A stretch of DNA of 64,000 nucleotides. It comes from Myxococcales bacterium 68-20 (GTDB lineage Bacteria > Myxococcota_A > Polyangia > Polyangiales > Polyangiaceae). A program made the translations under genes and the position numbers. Shown one piece after another: positions 8,851 through 17,108 of the stretch (positions are counted from its first letter, which is position 1; every line of letters begins with the position of its first letter). Where the stretch lies: positions 62,001-126,000 of the forward strand of contig MKVQ01000017.1 in NCBI GenBank assembly GCA_001899635.1, read 5' to 3'. Below the pieces are notes generated by a model, which saw only the letters and a list, made by a program, of their open reading frames with translations, did no database searches and was not told the DNA's origin.

Positions 8851-10055
8851 CGCTTGCCTCCGAGGGAGAGGAGCACCCCTTGGCCTCCTATCCACACTTT
8901 CCCAGGCTCCGGGACCCAAACCGAGAGAAGCTCCGGGCGACGACGCGCCAGCCCGGCCACCTTCACCCGCGACCACATCGTTCCGTCGTAGTGAAGGACC
9001 ACGCCTTTGTCGCCGACGGCCCAAACGTCGGACGACGACGAGCCCGCGACGGCGTAGAGATGCTCGTGCGTCGGCACCTCCACCACTTGCCAACCGAACG
9101 TCGCCCCCACGTTGTGGATGATCAAGCCGCGCGCTCCAACGGCCCACGCCTCCGTGTCCGAGACGGCCCACACGCCGCTCAGCGTCGACCACGTGAGCGC
9201 GTTCATCACCTCCACCGTCGGCGATTCGCCGCTCGCGCCCGTGATTCGAATCGCCGCGCCGGTCTCTCCGACGCCCCACACGACGTTGGGAGACGCCCCG
9301 TCGAGGCCTCTGAGCCACTTGCACGGCTGACTGCTGCAGACCGACGTAGGCACCCCCGTCGTCGGCGTGAGCGTCGTCCCGTCCGCGTTGATGCGCCAGA
9401 CCTCGGTCATCGTTGCCACCCACATCGTGCTCGAGCCGGTCCGGCCCCACGCTGCGGTGACGTACCTGCTCGCGCCCGAAGGTGGAGTCACCTTGCCTCG
9501 CTTGGCCCAGCCGTCCGGTGACGGATCGCCTTCGCCGGCGCCGAGGCCGCGCGTGAACACGCGGTCGAGGCTACCGAACGCGAGCTCCCCGCCGTTCGCG
9601 GGCCAGACGTACTTGAGCGACTCATACGTGCCAACATCGACGGTCTTCCATTCCATCCCGTCGAAGTGCGCGGCCATGCCGACCGTCCCGACGAGCCACG
9701 CGTCCGTCGCCGAGCGAGCGCGAATCGTCTCGAGCCGCGTGCGCCAGTCGGCTCCCGCCGACGGATCCGCGCCGAAGAGGCCGCTCGGGCAGAGCGCCCC
9801 TGGCTCGCACTCGGCCGGGAAGAACTCGCAATCGCCTTCCGTGCACGAATCGAAGCCGTCTGCCCCGTCCGCTCCTCCCGCATCGCCCTCGGGAACGACG
9901 ACCTCCGTCTTCTCGGGATCGAGATTGACGTGGGCGTCGACCGAGGCGCACGCGGCGACGAAAGAGCCGGTCAGAGCGCACGCGACGCCCGCGCCAGAAA
10001 CCAGCGTGTAGCGCCACGCGCTCTCGCTTGTTCGCGCTCGAAGACGAGCGCTCAT
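8847..10055 (-). CDS. YCF48/BNR-like beta-propeller lipoprotein, cassette 2
   Basis: 402 aa from ATG at 10055 (ATGA overlap with the Cys-rich gene); the upstream in-frame extension to 10103 is shadow. A long n-region with several Arg is followed by a hydrophobic core and FVAAC (Cys36). An acidic stretch and a short CTEGDCEFFPAEC segment precede propeller repeats such as TVGMAAHFDG, VWGVGETGAAI and SSSDVWAVGDKGVVLHYDG. The end reads WIGGQGVLLSLGGKR. Tight repeats of this type form YCF48-like folds. Nothing indicates an enzyme. Identity to the cassette 3 copy is very high over the whole mature chain. Confidence 0.87.
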   Translation of the reverse strand: MSARLRARTSESAWRYTLVSGAGVACALTGSFVAACASVDAHVNLDPEKTEVVVPEGDAGGADGADGFDSCTEGDCEFFPAECEPGALCPSGLFGADPSAGADWRTRLETIRARSATDAWLVGTVGMAAHFDGMEWKTVDVGTYESLKYVWPANGGELAFGSLDRVFTRGLGAGEGDPSPDGWAKRGKVTPPSGASRYVTAAWGRTGSSTMWVATMTEVWRINADGTTLTPTTGVPTSVCSSQPCKWLRGLDGASPNVVWGVGETGAAIRITGASGESPTVEVMNALTWSTLSGVWAVSDTEAWAVGARGLIIHNVGATFGWQVVEVPTHEHLYAVAGSSSSDVWAVGDKGVVLHYDGTMWSRVKVAGLARRRPELLSVWVPEPGKVWIGGQGVLLSLGGKR

Positions 10056-11284
10056 CGGGTCACCTCGCCCGCGTCGCCTTGATCGCACGGCTCGACCACG
10101 CATTTGCCCGCCACGCAGGCTTGACCCAAGGTCAGGTCACAGGTGATGCCGCATCCACCGCAGTTGCGTGGATCACTCCTCGTGTCGATTTCGCACCCGT
10201 CGACCTGCGAGCCGTTGCAGTCAGCCCAACCATCCCTACAACCAAGAACGCACTTTCCGAAGTCGCACACCGGCGTCTGACCGTAGCCACCGCCGAAGAC
10301 TTCGCAGCGGTTGCCGCAAGCACCGCAGTTGTCGACGTCGCCGCTGACGTCGACGCAGTATCCCTTTGGGAGGCCCAGCTCTTCACCGGTTTGGCAGAAC
10401 GTCAGGCCCGGACCGCACACGCACGACGGTGCAAGACGGCCATTCACGATGCCGCCGAGCAAATCGATTCCGCACCTCTGGCCTGCACCACACTTGTTGC
10501 CACAGTCCCCGCAGTTGTCGTCCGTGGCCAACGACACCTCGCAACCGTTCTCGACGTCACCGTCGCAGTTGGCAAAGGGAGCTCGGCATTTGAGCTTTCC
10601 GCACTCACCCGAGCCGCAGCCGTAATACGTGTTCGAGTACTGCCGGGCGTCCGGCCCTCCGGTCGGATCGCAAGCATTGTTGCAAGCGCCGCAATCGCTG
10701 TCGGCTTCACTCAGGTCCCTGCACGACGGGCAAGCGACCTTGCCTGGAGGACATCCGCATCCGACCAACTTGAGCTCGTCGTCCTGCCAAATGCAGTGCT
10801 CCCCCACGGCACAGGCCACGCCGCACGCACCGCAGTTGAGCGGGTCGCGCTGGTCACTTTCGCACCCGTTGTCGACGACCCCGTCACAGTCTTTGAAACC
10901 AAACCCGCTGACGCACTCCATCTTGCAGGCGCCCCCGCTGCACGTGAATTGCTCGGGTCCCGTGCTCGTTGCGCAGGTGCGCCCGCACCCGCCGCAGTTT
11001 TTCGAGTCGGCGAGGATGTTGGTGTCGCACGGGAAGCGTGAGTCCGGGCACGTCGTCCACCCCGGAGGGCACTGGGACGACGGGCAGTACGAGATGAGGC
11101 CTTCCTCGGTCGCGGCGCCGTCGCTCCTCCCTGCGTCGGGGTCTGTCAGGACGGGCGGCGCCGGGTCCTCGACGAAGCCGAGCTGCTGGCTCGACGACGT
11201 GCAGTCACAGATCAGAAACACCGACCCGACGAGGCCCACGGCTCCTGCGGTCCTGCGTGCGAAGAGCGTCAAAGGTTCTTTCAC
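10052..11284 (-). CDS. Cys-rich repeat lipoprotein, cassette 2
   Basis: 410 aa. I chose GTG at 11284 because it forms a GTGA overlap with the TPR gene stop; the open frame reaching 11419 would overlap that gene heavily. The signal peptide runs to about Cys28 (FLICDC). The signature CPSSQCPPGWTTC is followed by PCDTNILADSKNCGGCG and further cysteine clusters about every 30-45 residues, each containing NCGACG or similar. The tail CGGCGITCDLTLGQACVAGKC is shared with cassette 3. The density of paired cysteines implies folding in the periplasm by disulfide exchange. Confidence 0.87.
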   Translation of the reverse strand: MKEPLTLFARRTAGAVGLVGSVFLICDCTSSSQQLGFVEDPAPPVLTDPDAGRSDGAATEEGLISYCPSSQCPPGWTTCPDSRFPCDTNILADSKNCGGCGRTCATSTGPEQFTCSGGACKMECVSGFGFKDCDGVVDNGCESDQRDPLNCGACGVACAVGEHCIWQDDELKLVGCGCPPGKVACPSCRDLSEADSDCGACNNACDPTGGPDARQYSNTYYGCGSGECGKLKCRAPFANCDGDVENGCEVSLATDDNCGDCGNKCGAGQRCGIDLLGGIVNGRLAPSCVCGPGLTFCQTGEELGLPKGYCVDVSGDVDNCGACGNRCEVFGGGYGQTPVCDFGKCVLGCRDGWADCNGSQVDGCEIDTRSDPRNCGGCGITCDLTLGQACVAGKCVVEPCDQGDAGEVTR

Positions 11285-12093
11285 GGACCTTTTCCTTCCG
11301 AAAGCGTGCCGCGAGCGGCCCTCTCTACTGCGGGACGAAAGAAGCTGTTGGGAAAGCGCTCCTTGAAACGAGCCGCCATTTCCCGTGCCGCGTCGCCCTG
11401 ACCGGAGGCCGCGAGCCATCGGATCTTGAGGGCCTGCTCCTCTTCCGCGAGCTGCCCGTCGCCGAACGTGTTCTCGTACGTTCGGAGGGTCGCTCCCGCG
11501 GACGCGTAGTCTCGCGTCGCAAGCCCATGACGCACCTGATCGAGAAGACGCCTCTCCAGGTCGAGTTGATCAGACTCGCCTACCGGACCTGGCGCGGCGA
11601 GCTCTCGAGTACGAGCGCTCGCGGCCGTCCCCACAGGGTGGTTCGGCAACGGCGCTCGTGCTCGCTTCGCTTGGGGCGAAGATGGAGCGTCGGTCGGCGG
11701 AGGCGCTGACGGTAGCGCGTTTACCGATACCGCATCGATCCCCGAGGGGACTTCCGCCTGGCTCGGCGGAGCGACCTCCGCCACTACGGCAGCACTCGGC
11801 AGAGCATTCCGCTCACCTGGCGCGCTATCGCCGCTCGTTCTTCCAGCGAACGACACGACCGCTGGCGCAACGGCGAGGACGAACGTCGCGAAGAGGATCG
11901 TCTTCCACCCCCAGGTGACCGCCGGCCTCGCTGCGACAGGCGCATCGAAGTCCGGGTCACCTCTTCCGCTCATGATGCTCGCCTGCGTACGCGCCCAAAC
12001 TCGGTCGCGCATCGCCTTGCCGCTGGGCGTCGCTTCGAGGTCGCAGAGCCCCGCAGCGCGTTCGGGTTCGAGGAGCTTTTCGAGAGGTCGCAT
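11281..12093 (-). CDS. Single-span membrane protein with TPR-like C-terminus, cassette 2
   Basis: 270 aa from ATG at 12093, five bases after the sigma stop, with AAGGG at a reasonable distance upstream. A TTG at 12102 would give a TTGA overlap and three more residues. The cytoplasmic head (1-60) has little similarity to the other cassettes. The membrane span is near 63-82 (TILFATFVLAVAPAVVSF). An Ala/Pro/Ser-rich linker leads to a C-terminal repeat region with YENTFGDG and FKERFPNSFF. The head lacks zinc-finger anti-sigma motifs. Its conserved place after sigma suggests it conveys an envelope signal to the sigma factor. Confidence 0.75.
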   Translation of the reverse strand: MRPLEKLLEPERAAGLCDLEATPSGKAMRDRVWARTQASIMSGRGDPDFDAPVAARPAVTWGWKTILFATFVLAVAPAVVSFAGRTSGDSAPGERNALPSAAVVAEVAPPSQAEVPSGIDAVSVNALPSAPPPTDAPSSPQAKRARAPLPNHPVGTAASARTRELAAPGPVGESDQLDLERRLLDQVRHGLATRDYASAGATLRTYENTFGDGQLAEEEQALKIRWLAASGQGDAAREMAARFKERFPNSFFRPAVERAARGTLSEGKGP

Positions 12094-12098
12094 GGAGA

Positions 12099-12668
12099 TC
12101 AACCCTTCAAGAGACCGAGTCGAGTGAGAGGCATGTCTCTTCGCGTGGCGCGCTCGATCGCGTCGCGGAACTCCGCGCGTGCGAGGCGAAGGCGCGAATA
12201 GGCGGTATTGAGCGGGATGGAGAGCAACGTGGCGATCTCGGGTATGTCGTGCCCGTCGATGTCGTGCATGACGAAGACGACGCGACGGTCCGCCGGGATG
12301 GACTGGAGTGTATGGAGAACGAGCGAGCGCTCTTCTTCGAGCTCGAGGAGCTTGTCAGGACGCTGGCGATGGTCCTCGGGCTCCGGCATCGCGCCCGGGT
12401 CGGTGACCTCGACGCGGCGTTCCGTCCTCTGACGCGATGACAGCGCCGTGAGGTACGCGATCCTGGCGAGCCAGGGGCGAGGACTGCTGACGGTGACGAG
12501 CGACTCCAGCCGCCGGTAAGCGGTGAGGAAGACCTCGTGCGCTGCGTCCTCGACGTCGCTTGCATGCACCCCGAAACGTCGGAGGCATGCACACACGTAG
12601 AGGAAGTTCTCGTGGAAGAGCTTGTGGAAGAGCTCGGTGCGTTCCGTTTCGCTCCTCACGAATGCCAA
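12099..12668 (-). CDS. ECF-type RNA polymerase sigma factor, cassette 2
   Basis: 189 aa counted from TTG at 12668; GTG at 12659 (three residues shorter) is an equally plausible start. Region 2 includes HASDVEDAAHEVFLTAYRRL. Region 4 includes HDIPEIATLLSIPLNTAYSRL, where the usual Gly of the turn (xGT) is replaced by Asn, unlike the three sister factors. It lies 22 bp downstream of the barrel gene, so co-transcription is likely. Sequence identity to the sigma factors of the neighbouring cassettes is low compared with the near-identity of the lipoproteins. Confidence 0.88.
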   Translation of the reverse strand: MAFVRSETERTELFHKLFHENFLYVCACLRRFGVHASDVEDAAHEVFLTAYRRLESLVTVSSPRPWLARIAYLTALSSRQRTERRVEVTDPGAMPEPEDHRQRPDKLLELEEERSLVLHTLQSIPADRRVVFVMHDIDGHDIPEIATLLSIPLNTAYSRLRLARAEFRDAIERATRRDMPLTRLGLLKG

Positions 12669-12690
12669 TACGGTGAGGAGGGCCGATCCG

Positions 12691-13731
12691 TCACGGAATC
12701 GTCAGTGCCGTGTGACGACGCCCCCGTCCCCCGTCGAAGTGCATGATCCAGTCGAGGCCGAACGCCCCTTGAATCGTGGGCGAGGTCCACACGGCCTCGC
12801 GCCCCAGATAGAGGGTCGTCGGCGCTGGAGAGACCGCGCCCTCGAGGTAGGGCCCGATCCCGAACGCCGAGCCGAAACGCCATTCGATCCCTGCGCGGAC
12901 TCCCACCGCGAGACGAATCGAGGCGCCCTGGCGGGTACCTCGGTCGCTCGTACCCACTCCACGTAGCTCCCCTGCGGCGGCGAACGGGCACACGACCGCG
13001 ACGGAGCTGTGCGCACAGAACATGGCAGACAGACTGGCCAGCTCCGTCCGTACGGTCCCCGCAGCCGTCGTGAGCGTCGTCGGCGCGAAGAGTCTGCCCC
13101 CGAGGGCCAGCGACCACCACGCTCTTCGCGCTGCCAGGCGGAGCTCGAGCGCGGGATCCACCGCCGGCGCGGCGCCAAACACGACCGCGCCTCCCGCACT
13201 GGTCGACCATGCGATGGAGTCGCGCCGGTGGTCCTCGTGTCGGTTTCGATCCGGTCCTCGCACGTCCGGCGCTCGACGCTTCGCGGGTGCCGTGACTTCG
13301 GGCGGAACCTGCTCGAGTCGGGGATGGGCCGGCACATCATGCTCGGCGTGGGTGCTGTCGAACTGCTCGATGACGAGGCTGATCGCCAACGCGACGGCGG
13401 TCGTGAGCTCGTCGCAGTTCGCGGAGCGCGAGACGATGCGCCGGCGGCCGAGAAGCTCGCTCGCGGTGTGCGCCTCGATTTCGGCCACGAGGAAGGCTCG
13501 TTCACTCTCGAAGGCCACTCGCGTCCGAAGCTCGGCCCCCCCCTCGCTCGTGGCGAACGGATCGTACCCGAGCCGTACGCGAATGCGATGACGTAGCTCC
13601 ACCTCCGGTGGACAGGTGGCCGCGGCATCCGAGCCATCGCTGTCGACATGCAGCGCGACCGTAGCGGCGGAAACCGTCGGCGCGAAGCTCAGGAGTAGAA
13701 GGGCACAGGCGCAAGCGGCCCAGATGCGCAC
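12691..13731 (-). CDS. Secreted two-Cys N-domain protein with probable outer-membrane C-domain, cassette 2
   Basis: 346 aa from GTG at 13731. The signal peptide reads RIWAACACALLLLSFAPTVSA. The N-domain has the two diagnostic cysteines in ATCPPEVELRHRI and ANCDELTTAVALAISLV; the latter precedes a hydrophobic helix that is also present in the other copies. The segment VRLGYDPF is a motif common in myxobacterial proteins of this type. The middle is Pro/Arg/His-rich. The C-terminal half has alternating polar and apolar residues and Gly/aromatic girdles, and ends GGRGRRHTALTIP. First gene of cassette 2; a sensor or assembly partner for the downstream system is conceivable. Confidence 0.75.
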   Translation of the reverse strand: MRIWAACACALLLLSFAPTVSAATVALHVDSDGSDAAATCPPEVELRHRIRVRLGYDPFATSEGGAELRTRVAFESERAFLVAEIEAHTASELLGRRRIVSRSANCDELTTAVALAISLVIEQFDSTHAEHDVPAHPRLEQVPPEVTAPAKRRAPDVRGPDRNRHEDHRRDSIAWSTSAGGAVVFGAAPAVDPALELRLAARRAWWSLALGGRLFAPTTLTTAAGTVRTELASLSAMFCAHSSVAVVCPFAAAGELRGVGTSDRGTRQGASIRLAVGVRAGIEWRFGSAFGIGPYLEGAVSPAPTTLYLGREAVWTSPTIQGAFGLDWIMHFDGGRGRRHTALTIP

Positions 13732-13808
13732 ATGGCTGAAGCTAGGTCAGCCCAGAAGCGAGGGCGAGCGCTTTGACACGCAGCCTCCTCACGGCCCGTG
13801 ACGCTCGC

Positions 13809-13959
13809 CTACTTCACCGAGGTGATCAGCGCCAGAGTGCCGGGGCCGGGGACCGCCAGGAGCGCGGGCGACGGGCTGACGCCACGTAGACGAAGTCCTG
13901 GCGCGTGAGCGCGTCGAGCCGCTCTCGAATCGCGAGATGCACTTCGGGAAGGCGCGTCA
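13809..13959 (-). pseudogene. Possible frameshifted gene remnant between cassettes 2 and 3
   Basis: In the 225-bp spacer the minus strand reads LPEVHLAIRERLDAL then TRQDFVYVAS in one frame and then LLAVPGPGTLALITSVK with a stop in a second frame. The two halves look like one coding C-terminus broken by a frameshift near 13870. I do not recognise the family. The rest of the spacer (13732-13808) should hold the cassette 2 promoter, but none stands out. A chance coding-like pattern in GC-rich DNA is the alternative. Confidence 0.25.
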
Positions 13960-15741
13960 CTGGATTGGGAGTAGCGGCGTGTCGACGAGCTTTCGGAGCG
14001 CCATGCCGCCGGGATAGGCATAGCTCGCCGTGCGCGCCCAGCCCCAGATCGTGGCGGTGAAGGGCCCCTCGCTCTTCATGCGCTGAAGCCCCGTCTGGCA
14101 GACCTTGTCACCGAACGACTGACCGGGCCCACCGTCGCGCTGCAGATCGACGCGCACGAACTCGTACTTGCCGCGCGTGCCGATCGGGGTCCAGCCCTCG
14201 AGGGTGCCGGCGCACTCGAGCCAGACGTCCTCGAACTGGTCCCGCTGCTTGTCGCGGATGACGACGAGCGAGGTCTCCTTGTACGTGGGGTCCGCATAGA
14301 AGGCGTACGAGCTCCGCCACTGCCCCGCGGGGACGACGTTGACGAACTCCGGATCCCCGCGCCATCCCAGATGCGGAGTACCGTAGTAGCTGCCCGCTCC
14401 CCCTTGCATGTAGGCGGCCATGTAGATCGGGTGCGCGGCGTCTTGCGTACGCACGACGAACGGCTCGTTGACGCCTACGGGGAACGTCACGACGTCGCCC
14501 GCGTTCATCTCCGTCGGCGCGCCGGGGGGGATCACCGGATCGTAGTCGAGGCGCGTGCCGTCCTGCGCGGCGACGATGCGGTACGGCATGAGCTCGTCAG
14601 GGGACGCCGTGCGCTGGCGGTAGCCAACAGCGACGTACTCGGAGCCCCACTGATCGTACGACGGGATCTGCTGCCAGAGCGTGTCGCACGCCCCTCCGGT
14701 GATCGGGACGTCCGCGCACGAGTGCCCACCAAACATGCTCGTGGGCTTGTTCGAAAGAACGATGCTCCCCACGAGCTCGTCTCTCTGGTCGACTTGAAAG
14801 TACTGCCCTTTGTCGAGGGAGTACTTCAGCGGTGTGTTGGCAGGACCACCTTTGACGTCGATGCCGTTCTGAAGCGTCTTGTTGGCGATGATCGTGATTT
14901 CCGTTCCATCCTGCGACGCGACGATCTGCGAGGCCGGGTTCCCGTCGCTGGCCTCCCACCCGTCGATGAGGACGTGCTCCTTGCCCCAGGTGACGACGGG
15001 CATGTGGAGCGTGGCCGATGGCATCATGCTCGCCGCGCCTCCGAATGGATACATCGAAACGAGGGATACGGGCCCACTCGATTTCAAATGGAACGAGGAG
15101 CCAAATCTGGTGCCGGACGGCGAGATCCCCGAAAGAACCGCAGGCGTGACACCGGCCGGACACCGCACCGCGAGCCTGTCCGTGCCACCCAGAGGCACCG
15201 CCGGATCGTGGTCGGAGAGGAAGAGGACGACACTCTCGTCGGGCGGGATTGGTCCCGTGTGGTGGATCAGCGTCGCATCCCCAGGCGTCGTGCGAAACAT
15301 CGCACCAGAGAGATCGAGCTCTTCTCCTCCTCGGTCGAGCGAGAGCTCCAGCGGCAATGTCGACGTATTGACGACGAACGCCGCATAACAATTATCCGGA
15401 GTTTCGGCAAAACTTGGCGGCGATTGAAAGTAAAACTCGCAGCCATTCGAGCTGTTGTCCTCGGCCGCTGCCGCGCAGGGCTCTTGGCATCGGGCGCCCC
15501 CGCACGCCAGCTCCTTCGGGCAAGTCTCGACGACTTCGCCCGTGCACAAACGAATGACCGATCGGCCGTCGAGCGAGCACTGGAGCGGACATTCGCCGGC
15601 GTCCTCGTCTGGCACCTCGAAGCCGCCTGGACCGTTGTCGAACGCGTCGCGACCGTCCCCGCAGGCGAAGGCCGCGGCGAGGAACGCAAGCCCGATGACG
15701 GAGAAGGTCGCCGGCGTGGGGGCGAAATTGCTGCCGCTCAT
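13957..15741 (-). CDS. IgGFc-binding-domain lipoprotein, cassette 3
   Basis: 594 aa from ATG at 15741 (ATGA with the RCC1 stop). The signal region differs from that of cassette 2 (MSGSNFAPTP start, lipobox-like AAFAC, Cys27), but from CSLDGRSVIRLC onward the two are nearly collinear. It has a seven-residue insertion around GGTDRLAVRC compared with cassette 2. Core motifs include SQIVASQDGTEITIIA, KPTSMFGGHSC and CDTLWQQIPSYDQWG. The C-terminus KLVDTPLLPIQ is identical to cassette 2. Only a weak 5-bp hairpin follows the stop, so termination may differ from the neighbouring cassettes or be absent. Confidence 0.9.
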   Translation of the reverse strand: MSGSNFAPTPATFSVIGLAFLAAAFACGDGRDAFDNGPGGFEVPDEDAGECPLQCSLDGRSVIRLCTGEVVETCPKELACGGARCQEPCAAAAEDNSSNGCEFYFQSPPSFAETPDNCYAAFVVNTSTLPLELSLDRGGEELDLSGAMFRTTPGDATLIHHTGPIPPDESVVLFLSDHDPAVPLGGTDRLAVRCPAGVTPAVLSGISPSGTRFGSSFHLKSSGPVSLVSMYPFGGAASMMPSATLHMPVVTWGKEHVLIDGWEASDGNPASQIVASQDGTEITIIANKTLQNGIDVKGGPANTPLKYSLDKGQYFQVDQRDELVGSIVLSNKPTSMFGGHSCADVPITGGACDTLWQQIPSYDQWGSEYVAVGYRQRTASPDELMPYRIVAAQDGTRLDYDPVIPPGAPTEMNAGDVVTFPVGVNEPFVVRTQDAAHPIYMAAYMQGGAGSYYGTPHLGWRGDPEFVNVVPAGQWRSSYAFYADPTYKETSLVVIRDKQRDQFEDVWLECAGTLEGWTPIGTRGKYEFVRVDLQRDGGPGQSFGDKVCQTGLQRMKSEGPFTATIWGWARTASYAYPGGMALRKLVDTPLLPIQ

Positions 15742-17108
15742 GGAAGCACCACCGCTGTCGGAGCCAAGCTCTTACCTCGATTCAGCCCGTTGCCGAGCTG
15801 ACCGTTGAAGTTGCTCCCCCAGCAGTACACTCTGCCGTTCGTGAGGAGCGCGCACGTCGTGTTGACCGTGGTCTTCACCTGTGCGACCGCGATTCCTTCG
15901 GGGAGGCCGCTGACTCGCACGGCACGCGGGGCGTACTCTTCGGTGCCGCTCCCTGCCTGCCCGCTCTCGTTGAAGCCCCAGCAGTACGCACTTCCCGATT
16001 CCCCCACGGCGCACCATCGGAAGGGCGTGAATTCGCGTACCGTATCCGGCAGGAGGAAGACGCTCTTCGAACGCGTCGTGGCGATCTGAACGAGGCGCTC
16101 CGGCGCCGCGACGGGTTCGGGAAGCGCCCGCTCGAGCACGGTACCTTCGATGGGCAGAACGCGTGCGCCCCAGCAGTACCCGATCCCGTTCGCAACCGCG
16201 CACGTGTTGTCGTACGCGGAGTCGATCTGCGTGACACTCGCGAGCGAGACGAGCTGAGGGAGCGGATCCGGAAAGCTCGGCGAGACGCGCCCGATGCCGG
16301 GGTTGCCACCCCAGCTCACGACGGAGCCGTCCTCGCGGAGGACGAAAGTCGCGTTGCCCACTTCCAAAGCGGCCGGAGCGGCTCCGTCGGGGAGCGGCGC
16401 GCGCTCCGGCTCGCCATTGAACGTCTCGGTCATCGGACCGAGCTGGCCGAGTGCGTTGCTCCCCCAGCATCGAACGTCGCCGCCGACGACGGCGCACGCG
16501 GTCGCGAAGCTCCGCGCCACCTTCGTCACGGGAGGGAGATCGAGCCTGACGGGCGTGGTGTAGGTCGCCGCGACGACCCCGCCGTCTTCGGTCCACGAGA
16601 AGGGGCCGGTTCCCCAGCACCACACGCTTCCGCTCTTGTCGACCGCACAGGTGTGGTCGAGCGACGTGATGCTCGAGAGCCCCACGACCTTGGCCGCCGT
16701 CGAGCTGTCGACCAGAGCCTCTTGCTCTCCCTCTCCGCGCCCGAGCTGACCGGCACCGTTCGCTCCCCAACACGCCACGGTGCCATCGTCGAGCAAGACG
16801 CAGAAGCCCTCGGCCCTCTCCTCGACGCTTCTGCCGAGCGTCGTCACGAGTGCGGTCGCGCACGGGCTCGACTCGCAAACGACGGGCCGCGGCTTGCCAT
16901 CGAAGGTGCTTGCGTCGCGGTCGCTCGAATCGACCGCCGCGTCGCTTGCGTCCGTATCGGCACCGTCCACCCCGGCATCCGCAGGAGGCGACTCGCTCGG
17001 GTCATCGCTGCTCGAGCAGCTCACCGCCGCCGCGGAAGCGGCAAGAACGGAGAGCGCGACGATTAGCCCACAGCGATGCGGATCAAGGAGTCTTCTTGTG
17101 AAGTGCAT
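15738..17108 (-). CDS. RCC1-type beta-propeller lipoprotein, cassette 3
   Basis: 456 aa from ATG at 17108, again starting inside the preceding gene by 26 bp. Lipidation is predicted at Cys31 (AAVSC). Blade signatures include ACWGANGAGQLG, RCWGSNALGQLG, YCWGFNESGQAG and YCWGSNFNGQLG. It differs from the cassette 2 copy mainly in two loops: a segment around LPIEGTVLERALPEP and one around FLLPDTVREFTPF. Such variation at propeller loop tips, against a constant core, is what one expects of a binding surface under diversifying pressure, although I cannot measure substitution rates here. Confidence 0.9.
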   Translation of the reverse strand: MHFTRRLLDPHRCGLIVALSVLAASAAAVSCSSSDDPSESPPADAGVDGADTDASDAAVDSSDRDASTFDGKPRPVVCESSPCATALVTTLGRSVEERAEGFCVLLDDGTVACWGANGAGQLGRGEGEQEALVDSSTAAKVVGLSSITSLDHTCAVDKSGSVWCWGTGPFSWTEDGGVVAATYTTPVRLDLPPVTKVARSFATACAVVGGDVRCWGSNALGQLGPMTETFNGEPERAPLPDGAAPAALEVGNATFVLREDGSVVSWGGNPGIGRVSPSFPDPLPQLVSLASVTQIDSAYDNTCAVANGIGYCWGARVLPIEGTVLERALPEPVAAPERLVQIATTRSKSVFLLPDTVREFTPFRWCAVGESGSAYCWGFNESGQAGSGTEEYAPRAVRVSGLPEGIAVAQVKTTVNTTCALLTNGRVYCWGSNFNGQLGNGLNRGKSLAPTAVVLP

